Assembly (NCBI GenBank): GCA_004335835.1 | Contig: RWJK01001243.1 | Coordinates: forward strand, 190,969 to 254,968 | DNA length: 64,000 nucleotides | Source: Scenedesmus sp. ARA3 | Taxonomy: Eukaryota > Chlorophyta > Chlorophyceae > Sphaeropleales > Scenedesmaceae | Reading direction: 5' to 3' | Shown: one piece after another, positions 1 through 10,278 of the stretch | How the letters are laid out: every line of letters begins with the position of its first letter | Position numbering within the stretch: position 1 is the stretch's first letter | Notes under the pieces: generated by a model | Told to the model about the DNA's origin: nothing | Seen by the model: only the letters and a program-made list of their open reading frames with translations | Database searches by the model: none | Program-made: the position numbers and the translations under genes

Positions 1-18
1 GAACAACAGTCTGCTTAC

Positions 19-2635
19 CGTGCCCGTCGCGGGTCTGCCAAGTGGCTGCCGTGCACAAAGATGGCGCGAGCCCGATCGATCTCGCCCAGCTTGCGCTCCA
101 GCTGCGCGTAGCGCACGCACAGGTTGCGCACGTCCTCCTCAGGCAGGTCGCCCGGCGGCTCCGACTCGATGGCTGTCTCGTAGATCTCACGCACCTGTAA
201 TATACAAACAATGCAAGAAAGCAGGCCGCCGGAGGTTACAAAACACAGGAGGTTGAAGATGCACAGGTTGCGCACATCTTCAACGGGCAGATCCCCGGGC
301 GGCTCCGATTCGATGGCTGTCTCGTAGATCTCACGCACCTGTCATACATTGATAATATATAGCAGCAGGCAGCAGGAGGTTATGAAACATAAAAGGTTGA
401 AGATGCACAGGTTGCGCACATCCTCCCTGGGCAGGTCCGCAGGCGGCTCAGACTCGATGGCTGTCTCGTAGATCTCAAGCACCTGCGCAGCAGCCGGCAG
501 TTCACGCATAAAGGAGGATTGCAGGCTGCTTGGCTAAAGGGCTGATACATGTTGGCGTGCCAATGCTGCCCCGCATATCAGCATGTTGGCGTGCTCAAAC
601 CTGCAAATTCGCAGCCGCTTGTACAGCTGCTAATGACACGCCAGCTGCCATGCCACGCTTGCAGATTCGCAGCCGCTTGTACAGCTGTTAATGACACGCC
701 AACTGCCATGCCACGCTAGCAGCACGCTGCTGCTGCTGCTGCTTCTACTACTTCTGCTCCTGTTGCTGCTGCTGCTGCCGCTGCTGCTGCTGCTGCCGCT
801 GCTGCTGCTGCTGCCGCTGCTGCTGCTGCTGCTGCTGCTGCCGCTGCTGCTGCCGCTGCTGCGCCGCACCTTGGCGATGCCGAAGAAGTCTGTGGCCCTG
901 CTGACGTACAGCTCCAGGATGGACAGCCGCTGCTCCTTGGGCACAGCAGGGATGGCGCGCTCATACACCTGCAGGGCAGCATGGCACATGCGTTTTGGCA
1001 GCCATACGCGTTTTATTGAAATCACTGATGCCGACTGCGGACTGCAAAGCTGCACCAAACGTACACAAGCTGCTCATCTCCAGATTGTGCCCAGTAGGTC
1101 TGCCAATGCAACACGAAAGCTACACAGAAACACCACGAAGCAGCGCACACCTGCATGGCGTGCCGCGCCAGGCCGTGTTGCTCCTCCAGCGCTGCATACT
1201 CCAGGAACAGCGGCTTGGCCTGCTCGGGCGGGCAGTCTGCAGCAACAACACAGCAGGCAGGTGGCAGGCGGCAGACGGCAGACGCCAGGCAGATGGACTA
1301 AACATAGTTAAAGACAAGTGTACTGATGAGGCAGAGGGGCTTGTGGCAGTCAAACACACTGTGCTTGGCTGTAGCGTTGACGGGCAGCATGGCAGCAGTT
1401 TCATTGGGTGCTTACAGCAACAGCGAAGCATGCGTGTTCCTGCAAACTTGCAAGCAGCAGATAGCTTTGAAGACGACTTCAGTCTTTGCTGGCGCTGCAC
1501 AAGCAAGTCATTATGGGATACTCAGCAGGCGACTCACCCTTGAGCGCTGACTCAAACATGTCCCTGGCTCGCTCCAGCTTGCTGCCCCCATACCTGCAAC
1601 AGCCGCGGTGCAGCGGGCGCACGGCAGCACCAGTAACAGAAGCAGCGTCAGCAGCAGCAAGCAGCACAAGCAGTCGGCACAATGCTCTGGCACATCCCAC
1701 ATGGTCCTGTAGCATGTACAAAGACATGCACAGTGTTCCTACATGAAACGAGAAAGAACTACTTAGACACAAAGCCACGCGCGGCAGGTGTTCCTGCCAG
1801 GAGAAGTGCAACACAACACTAAGCGCCTGACCAGTCGCAGCAACACGTCCACACGTCCACTTAACACATGATGCACCATGCTGCTTACCGCGCCACGAAG
1901 CTCTTGATGTACGCGGTCCAGATGTCAGCCACGTGCGGATACTTGAACAGCGCCGTGCCGCGCTCATACACCTGGAAGGCTGCCTCCCAGTGCTTGGCCT
2001 CCTGCAGGAGTGATAAACGGAGACAACAGAACATGAGTCAGCACAGCAGGTAATAAAAGTTACGGTACCAGTCAAACACCTGGAAGGCCGCCTCCCAGTG
2101 CTTCGCCTCCTGCAGGAGTAATGACAGAGACAACAGAACATGAGTCAGCACAGCAGATGATTGTATTAAATTACAAGGTCAAACACCTGGAAGGCTGCCT
2201 CCCAGGTGCTTGGCCTCCTGCAGGGCGATGCATGCGGCAGGGGAAGGCTGCAACAGTACAGCAGCCTGTGCGCATAGTTGAGGACGATCTGTAGCATCGC
2301 CATGCTCATCTCCAGGATGGCGTCATACACAATCCCAACACAAGCCTGAACATGTTTACAGTATGCTTGAACACAATACCTGCCGCCGCGGCTGCATAGG
2401 CACAAAGCTGAGGAGGATCAACCGGCGAGTCGCTGACTAAGCTAGCGAACCAGCAGAATCGCTGACTACACCAACCGACGCTCCGCCGCACCTGCAGCAT
2501 GAGCGCGTAGTTCAGAATAATCTGTGGCGTTGCCACGCGCAGCTCCAGCATGGCGTCGTACACAGCGGCAGCGCTCTCCAGCGTGCCCAGGGACTCCTCC
2601 AGGTCAGCGTAGAATGCCCACAGCTTGGAGGACCT

Positions 2636-2674
<39 letters not shown>

Positions 2675-4055
2675 GGGGTACAGGTCAGCATGGCGTCGTA
2701 CACAGCAGCAGCGTGCCCAGGGACTCCTCCAGGTCTGCGTAGAAGGCCCACAGCTTGGAGGACCTGCAGCAGCAGCACAGAAACAGGCAAGACATGGGTG
2801 TTATGTACAGCTGAGACACGCATTAGAAGGTGTAGGCGCAGCGGCACTGCTGCGCTTGCTGCTGCAGTGGGGCAGTTGCAGGTCACGAGGTTGCTGCGAG
2901 GCTGCCAACAAGCCAGCTGAACTCAACCAGCAACATGCATGGTGACGCCAAAGGCGCCGTGCAAGTCTGAATCAATACAGCCGCTCATGCACAGACTGCG
3001 ATGGTTACGCTGCACCGCTGATCAACAGCAGGTGCAGAGCACAAACAGCAGCAAACAGCCATCACCAGCTTCCCAGCCCCACCTGTACAGCCGCTCCTGC
3101 ACAGGCAGCTTGCGCTCCTCCTCCTGGCTCAGCTTGCGCGGCCGCTGAGGCACCTGGCGCACCAACAGCAACAGGCAGCACATAGCGGGCAGCACACAGC
3201 GAATCAATAGAGAGTGGAGACAGCAGTGGTTCACAACACCACGCGTGCATCATGCTCCTGACTCAGCTTGCGCTGCCGCTGAGGCACCTGTCACAGCAAG
3301 CCATGATCATGCGGGGTCCAGCAAACTCAAAGATGAGCAGGCATACTGCCAGTAGCTGGCTGTTGCATTGTGCAGCACATGCCGTGGCATGCACAGTGGT
3401 GTGCTTCCATTCAAACGTGAATTCAGAACAGCAGCCTCAGACCCACATCCGTAAAAATCCTAGCTTGCATGCCAGCTGGTGACTGTACAGAGCGTCGTTC
3501 CTGGCCAGGGGACGTCATTCTGTCATGCACAGAAGAGTTTTCTGTGTCTTTATCTCTGTGTGAAGCCAAGAAGTGCCGCGCACCTCTGTTGCGCGGCGCA
3601 TGAGCTGCAGCGCAGACTTGAAGTTGTTGTGCCGCAGCTCCATCTCCGCCCACTCGCACCACACACTGGCCAGGTCGTCCACATACTTGTACGGCACCTG
3701 CGGCAGCAGGGGCAGCAGCAGCAGCAGCAGCGGCAGTGATTTTAGCAGTCACATACACAGGCACATGACGCACTCTTCTGCTGCTGATATAGGTTACCAT
3801 TGTAGCACTGCAACCCACGGCACATTGCGCTTTGTGCAAACTTTACTGGCACAAACACCCAATGAAACAACACAAACGACAAGAAACAAAACCACACGCA
3901 CCTGCACCGCCTTTTCAAAGATGATGCGTGCATTTGCGATGTCGCCGTGGCCCTCGTAGAACTTTGCAAAGGCCACCCACAGGCTGTTGGGCTTGCCCAC
4001 TGCCTTGTCATGATCAACGGTCTTGACCGCCTCCGTGTAGGTCAGGATCTGGAGC

Positions 4056-4103
<48 letters not shown>

Positions 4104-4202
4104 AGAAGCACATTCAATGGTGTAAGAGTGATGTGTTGGGCTTGCCCACTGCCTTGTCGTGGTCGATGGTCTTGACCCGCCTCCGTGTAGGTCAGGATCT
4201 GC

Positions 4203-4255
<53 letters not shown>

Positions 4256-7200
4256 GTTTGCAAGCATGGTGAATGTGAAAAGAGGATTTTGGGTGTTGTC
4301 CATCGCAGCAACATGCGCAGAACACCAGTTTTAGCAACGCTGCATCGTCGCAAGCCCGTCACAATCCCCTCGTGCCATGGAGCCAAATGCATGTACATGT
4401 ACACATCAACAGTCACCTTAAGATGTACCTGTAACACCCCCGACTACGCACCTGCTTTGTGGGGTCGCCCGCAAAGAGCTACATGCGCTTGTGCCACTCC
4501 GCCCATGACAGCATGCTAGCAGTCATTCCCATGACAGCAAGTCATGCACAACACAAGCGGCAGCCCACCTGCTTTGTGGGGTCTCCCGCAAAGAGCTTCA
4601 CGCGCTTGTGCCACTCCGCCACGTTGTGCGGGTTCTGCCGCAGCATGACAGCGCTCAGCAGCGCAGCGCGCCGCCCCGCAAGCGCATCCAGCCGCGCCAG
4701 GCGCAGGTCCACGTCATCGCCGCTGTCTGTGAGCAGGAAGTCTGCGCCATCATCCCCTGCTGCTTCGTCTGTCTCCATGGCACCTGTACGGCAGGGCGCA
4801 AATGCATAAAAATGCATGCGTTGATTGGGGTGCGGCAGCAGATGTACATAAAAGTGGAGGTTTTGGTGTGTCAGGGGTTGTGGGCCAGGCGCAGGTCCGC
4901 GTCATCGTCGCTGTCAGTGAGCAGGAAGTCTGCGCCATCATCCTCTGCTGCTTCGTCTGTCTCCATGGCACCTGTAGTCATCAATAAGAGACGTGATCAG
5001 GCAGGGCGTAAGTGCAGAACAAATGTGTTGGCGGACGAAAGATGAGAGTTGTGGCGTGACAGGGTCATGGGTGAGGTGCCAGGCGCAGGTCCACGTCATC
5101 GCCGCTGTCTTTGAGCAGGAAGTCTGCGTCATCATCCTGTGCTGCTTCGTCCGTCTCCATGGCACCTGTGAGTGCATTGCATAGACGTTGCACACGGCAG
5201 GTGGCTTGATCAGCTGCAGATCAAGAAGGTCTGCGCTGTCGTCTTCAGCTGCAAAGCAACGGCAGAGCACTCACCATCGTCGTCCCCTGCAGCCGCCAGC
5301 TTTGCGGCCAGCAGGCTCTCCTCAAAGTGGCTCAGCGCGTCTAACAGCAGCCCAAACAGCAGCCCAACAGCAGCCCAGACTTATGAAACAGTGGCCACAG
5401 CAGCCAAGAGCTCCACACCAGCATGCTCTGGCTGCACACCCAGCAACATCAAATGTCGCTGTCACACCCAATCCCCATCCCTGCAGACCAGCACCCTTAC
5501 AGCAACCGCAAAGTAACATAAACCATTAGCGAAAAAGGCTCACCGTCATCGTCGCCCCCAGCCGCCAGCTTTGCCGCCAGCAGGCTCTCCTCAAAGTGGC
5601 TCAGCGCGTCAAACAGCAGCCCAAAGTCCCGCACAGTGGCCACAGCAGCCAGGCCCTCCTCGTACACGTCACGCGCAACTTCAAACGCGCCGCGGCGGAT
5701 GTGGAAGTCTGCAAGCGCCGTCCACAGCCGGCCGACCTGCAGGCAGGGATTTGAGTAGCGGGAGGCGGGGTGATTGTCAGCATGTGGCAGCAGTTTGATG
5801 ACAAAAGCCACAAGCGCCAGCCAAGCCGGCATTCCTGCAACTTTTGGCAGCGGGCAGTTGGCTTATTAGTGTCTGCTGCCAGGGTGTGGCCACAGCAGCC
5901 AGGCCCTCCTCGTACACGTCACGCGAGACCTCAAACGCTCCGCGGCGGATATGGAAGTCCGCAAGCGCCGTCCACAGCCGGCCGACCTGCAGGGTGGAGG
6001 TAGCATGTGATTAGATGCAGCGGAGGCAGGAGACTGAGTGGGCGGCGTGTTGTGGAGGTCTGCCGGAGCAGCCGGATTGCAGGGTTTGATAGTGTGCAGA
6101 TGGATTAGGGTTTGATGTCATGCTGAGGCCACAGCAGACAGGCCCTCCTCGTACACGTCACGCGCCACCTCAAACGCGCCGCGGCGGATGTGGAAGTCCG
6201 CAAGCGCCGTCCACAGCCGGCCGACCTGCACACAAGGATGTGTACGGATAATGTGGTCAAAGCCAGGGTGATTATTGGCATGTGGCGGCAGAAGGCACAG
6301 GCAGAGGGCGGTGTGTGATATGGAAGCCAGCCAGCGTTGGCCAGAGCCGGCCAACCCGCAGTATTGTTACGGGTGCGGCCAGCACAGCAGCAACACAGAC
6401 AGCAGCAGCAGCAGGGCGCACCTCGTCCTTGTACTTGCGGATGCCTCCCCGCAAGATTGCGTCCACATCGATGCGCTCCGCCAGCACCTCCGCTGGGTGC
6501 TTGGTGATGAGCTCACACAGCTCCAGCCACAGCTGGTGCTTGCTCTTGCCTTCAATGCTGCGGAAGGTGTCATCATTCAACATGCCTGACAGCCGCTTTG
6601 CCGCCTCACCCCAGCGCTCCTGCAGGCGATTAATTCAAACAGTGCACAGATTAGTTTTGTGATATGTTACGTAACATGTCATGTTTGACGCTGTGTGTGC
6701 TTGCTCTTGCCCTCGATGCTGCGAAAGGTGTCATCATTCAGCATGCCTGACAGCCGCTTGGCGGCCTCACCCCAGCGCTCCTGCACGTGGTTCGAACATG
6801 CACACACTGTTATGTAACATGTCATGCACATTTGAACATGTGTGTGCTTGCTTTTGCCCTCGATGGAGCGGAAGGTGTCATCATTGAGCATGCCTGACAG
6901 CCGCTTTGCCGCCTCGCCCCAGCGCTCCTGCATGTGGTTTGCATCATGACAATGCACGGATGAGTTCCAGCACTGTTATTAACATGTTATGCTTGAGCCT
7001 GCGTGTGCTTGCTCTTGCCCTCAATGCTGCGGAAGGTGTCATCATTGAGCATGCCTGACAGCTGCTTTGCAGCTTTGTCTCAGCGCTGCTGTTGTTGTGG
7101 AATGTTGACACTGTAGTGGGTGCAAGTTTGCCTAACAAGGTATGTATGACGCTGCAACCGGCCGCACCACACATGCTGTAGCTAATCCCGCAGACCGCCC

Positions 7201-7948
7201 GCAAACCATGGCCATGCAGCCGTAGCCTCACCTTCTGCTTAAGGTACGCCACAAACTCCTCTGCGTGGGTGGGCTCCAGCTGCAGGTAGCGCCTGCATGG
7301 GAGCAAGAAATTCCAGGAACGTGAGCTTTTGTTTGTAGACGTCATATTATCAGGAGCAAAGGTCAACAGGATGGTGTGCGCATCCAAAAGCAGCAGGCAT
7401 CACCAACAGGCAGCCATCACACACATTGTCTGCTGTAACAAGAGGCGCGCAGGACGCATGAAGAACACGGCCACATCATGCTTGGGCTGATTCATCAGCC
7501 AGCAAGCGAACAGGCACGCAAGTATGATGTGAGATACAATGATATGGCACATGTATGTGCAAAAACATGCTGCATATCACTGTTACCTGTACACGCGCAC
7601 AGCTGTCTCCACTGGGATGCCTGGCTGAGCAAGGAAGTGCTGCAGCAGCAAAACAACAAAGCAGTGCAGACGCACATCAGCAAAGCCTAAGCAGCAGAGG
7701 CATGATCCAGCAGAGGCAGCATGCAGAACAAGCATTCGCATACATGCACCACAGCCTGGCGCCACCACCGAGCCCAGTCGTTTTCCAGCGCCCTACAGCA
7801 GTGCGGCTGAAAACTGCGCAGCAGACTGCAAAGGCGCACGCCATGCCGCTGCCTTGCTGCTGCTGCAGCAGCTAGCTGCTTCAGCACTGCAACCAGCCAC
7901 ATCAAGCTCTCACCAGGTACAGCGCCCACACCCTGTCGTGCCCCTGCC

Positions 7949-7979
<31 letters not shown>

Positions 7980-8742
7980 AACTAACTGCTGCAACCAGCT
8001 GCTGCAACTAGCTGCTTCAGTGCTGCCCTGCATGCAGCCCCTCACCAGGTACAGCACCCACACCCTGTCATGCTGCGTGATGGGCAGCGCTGCCAGCGCC
8101 CGGTCAAACGTGCGGCGCGCCTGCAAGGCAGCAGAGCAAGACAGTTTGGAAACTACAGCACATGAAGCTACGGCGTTGCCCGCCACCAGCAGCAACCACG
8201 CACGGGCAAGGCAGCAGAAGCCCCAGGCAAAGCAGCAGGGCACACACGTCTCAACACCAGCAGCATGTCATGCAACTGTGATGCCACAGCAGCATCCATG
8301 CGTTCCTCAGCTCAAAGACGCCTCATTTTCAAGGCAGTGGAATGTGCTACAACCTGAATCTATCCTGCTATGACACTGTCTTGGTCATCCACAACGGCAA
8401 CCCTCACTCGCACAAGCAGCTGCAGGCAGTGCAACCACATGTGCCGCCCCTGGCATCCATTGCAACATCTGCTCCGTACACATGGTCCCGGCTCCGCGTG
8501 CATATTGCCGCTCACCACGTAGTACACAAAAGCAAGATACAGAAGCCCAAACCCAACGCACCTGCGTGACCTTCTTCATGTCCATGAGCAGCTGCAGGTA
8601 GTCCAGCCACACGCGCGGCATCTTGTGCATGGTCACAAGGCTGCGCTCATACGTGTGCGCCAGCGCAGTCAGCGCGGGGTGGTTGGGCGCCAGCCCGCGC
8701 ACAGCAGCGCGGCGCTCCGAGAGGTAGGCGTGCCACAGCTGC

Positions 8743-8796
<54 letters not shown>

Positions 8797-9632
8797 GTTT
8801 CAGGCGCTCACAGCATTTATCGGCCTATGAATTGGCAACATCAGTCTAAGCTTGCACAGTGCCACGCCCTCTGCATGCATGCGGCACGCACGGCAGGGTG
8901 CAGCACGCGCAGGAGACAGCTGCAGCGCTAGTAACAGCAAGTGCTGCTGTTGACTTTGTTTAGTATGTCCTTGTGCTGATACGGGAGCTCTCCAATGCCT
9001 AACAAACAGCCTGCTTCAAGTGTAAAACTGCTGGTGCCCCTTGTACTGTTGCTTGCTCCTGTTGCTGCTGGTGCCGCCGTGCATCTACTGCTGCTGGCCG
9101 AACAGCACCTGCTGCATCAGCGCTACGCTGCACCTCAACAAGTGCCATGCAAGGGTTAGGGTTCATCAAACCACAGCAGCACTGACACATGCACAGCAGA
9201 AGAGCAGGGGCAGCTACCACACAACAGCAGCAGCAGGATGTGAAAGAACCTCCATGCAGCCCAGACGCAATCACACCTACAGACCCCAACATACCCACCA
9301 TCGCACCGCACCGTGCAGTGCTGCTGCTCACCCCACACAACAACAAACAAACAAATCCACATTCCGCACAACTGCAGCAGCCGACCCACCTTGTAACTGC
9401 CAGGCAGAGCACGCAGCGCTCGTTCAAACAGCAGGTGCCGCCGCCGCTCACTCGCATCTGCGCGCGCTGTGATGTATCGCCACCACATCTTCAAGCTGTA
9501 GGGGTTTCGAAGCAGCTCCTCTTCATACAGCAGATCATCCTCACTCGGCATGAGGTCATCCAGGTTTGCTGCTGCCGCTGCTGCTGCTCCAGGGCCAGCG
9601 CCGCTGCCTGCTGCTGCTACGGCTGCAGCCAT
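19..9632 (-). CDS. SYF1: SYF1/XAB2-like pre-mRNA splicing factor with HAT repeats (C-terminus outside window)
   Basis: This is a spliceosome scaffold of the NineTeen/Prp19-associated complex, expected in the nucleus. Seventeen exons (minus strand, 5' to 3'): 9390-9632, 8562-8738, 8046-8120, 7587-7639, 7232-7292, 6422-6619, 5544-5736, 4569-4783, 3902-4048, 3584-3697, 3083-3153, 2492-2633, 1889-2001, 1538-1593, 1151-1236, 870-968 and 19-194. All junctions are GT-AG and phases agree, giving about 739 residues before the window edge. The ATG at 9630-9632 opens an Ala-rich leader, followed by the family start (YEEELLRNPYSLKMWWRY). HAT half-repeats follow in the same order as in human XAB2, for example MHKMPRVWLDY, LPITQHDRVW, RRGAFEVARDVYEEG, LRQNPHNVAEWHKRV, LWVAFAKFYEGHGD and KLGEIDRARAIF. 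The last exon ends at a donor (18/17), so further exons lie to the left. Nearly every intron carries copies of flanking exon ends, listed separately. Identification is secure by motif order; exact exon limits are inferred. Confidence 0.93.
266..484 (-). repeat. Echoes of SYF1 exon 17 5' end
   Basis: Two diverged copies (exon parts about 266-338 and 409-482) of the first 75 bases of the exon at 19-194, each followed by its acceptor-like CAG. The preceding intron piece is repeated too, so the period is about 145 bp. Confidence 0.9.
2072..2222 (-). repeat. Echoes of SYF1 exon 13 5' end
   Basis: Copies at 2072-2113 and 2178-2222 repeat the start of the exon at 1889-2001 (residues EAKHWEAAFQV) with its CTGCAG acceptor, at a period of about 107 bp. 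Each copy has small changes, including a one-base insertion in the second. Confidence 0.88.
2268..2332 (-). repeat. Echo of SYF1 exon 12 3' half
   Basis: Diverged copy of the 3' half of exon 2492-2633; the translation reads VYDAILEMSMAMLQIVLNYA against VYDAMLELRVATPQIILNYA in the real exon. It lies downstream of the exon in transcript direction. Confidence 0.85.
2680..2767 (-). repeat. Echo of SYF1 exon 12 5' half
   Basis: Copy of the first part of exon 2492-2633, including the GGAGGACCTGCAG acceptor region. A CAG tract at 2636-2671 separates the real exon from the copy. Confidence 0.88.
3250..3292 (-). repeat. Echo of SYF1 exon 11 5' end
   Basis: About 40 bases repeat the start of exon 3083-3153 (VPQRQRKLSQE-like) with its acceptor. 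A shorter 3' echo of the same exon, about 20 bases, is at 2973-2993. Confidence 0.8.
4049..4252 (-). repeat. SYF1 exon 9 echo between two CAG tracts
   Basis: Copy at 4135-4203 of the start of exon 3902-4048 (ILTYTEA...VDHDKAVGKP), ending in the same acceptor. It is bracketed by CAG tracts at about 4056-4100 and 4204-4250, so the exon end and the triplet tract appear to have been duplicated together. Confidence 0.9.
4449..5169 (-). repeat. Echoes on both sides of SYF1 exon 8
   Basis: The exon at 4569-4783 has a 3'-end echo with donor at 4449-4503, and two 5'-end echoes with acceptor at 4885-4977 and 5075-5169 (period about 190 bp). The 5' copies keep the acidic start (ETDEAAxDDGADFLLTD-like). 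Confidence 0.9.
5266..6362 (-). repeat. Echoes on both sides of SYF1 exon 7
   Basis: The exon at 5544-5736 has a 3'-end echo at 5266-5345. It also has 5'-end echoes at 5885-5992 and 6124-6231 (VGRLWTALADFHIRRGAFEV) and a more decayed one at 6308-6362. The spacing of the good 5' copies is about 240-250 bp. Confidence 0.92.
6692..7087 (-). repeat. Threefold echo of SYF1 exon 6 5' end
   Basis: Copies at 6692-6782, 6842-6932 and 7001-7087 repeat the first 90 bases of exon 6422-6619 (GMLNDDTFRSIEGKSKH), each with a CAG acceptor. Period is about 150-160 bp. The copy farthest from the exon is the most diverged. Confidence 0.93.
7909..7945 (-). repeat. Echo of SYF1 exon 3 3' end
   Basis: About 35 bases repeat the end of exon 8046-8120 (HDRVWxLYL) with its GTGAG donor. 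A CTG/CAG tract separates the two. Confidence 0.85.
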
Positions 9633-10278
9633 GGCTGCTGCTGCTGCTGCTGCAGTAGCTACGCTGCTGGCTGCGGCAGGAGTTTGTTGATGATTGTGTG
9701 TGTTCCTGCCCTACTGATAGGGCTGCTAGCTGCAGCTAGACTTCCATGGCGTCCCAGCAGTAGAGCGCTGCTGCAGTAGGCTTGCTGCTAGTACTGTGCA
9801 GCTGTGCCTGGTGAGATGAACGCAGGAGGGAACCACGGCCGAGGCAGTAAGCGTAAGGTTTGAATGACAGTTAAATGATATGGATCAGGTGGGCCTAGGC
9901 CGAGATCGGGGTGCACACAGCAGACACTGCCTGAGCAGCAGTAGTGAGCACGCGTCCTGCAGCCAGTCCCAACTCTCTGACGTAGTTGTTTAGAAGGAAG
10001 ACTCCACTGTAAAAGTCACAGTCGCAGTCTGACGAGTTTCACTGCTTCTGTAGTGTGTTACTTGAGGGTTTCGTAGTTTGTCAAGCAGGGGCATCCTGCT
10101 GTCGACAAAGTATGCTCGCAAGTATCCTGACACTGTTTAGGCTGTGCTGGTGCCAAATCATTCCTGCGGGGCGTGAACCGAAAGTCGTTCCAGGCCATCC
10201 GTCAGCTGGACACCCTGTTCAGGGCCGATCTTCGTTGGTTGAATGCTCAACATTACTCAGACGTGGCATTCAATTAGT
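9633..10278. promoter_or_regulatory. Divergent intergenic region between SYF1 and legumain
   Basis: About 650 bases between two start codons pointing away from each other, so it must hold both promoters and 5' UTRs unless further 5' exons exist. I see no clear TATA box or named element. Confidence 0.5.

Noticed and set aside
691..1311. Leu-rich open frame on the plus strand with a long poly-Leu run
   Set aside because: It is the antisense reading of the CAG/CTG tract and of SYF1 exons 15-16; no motif of its own.
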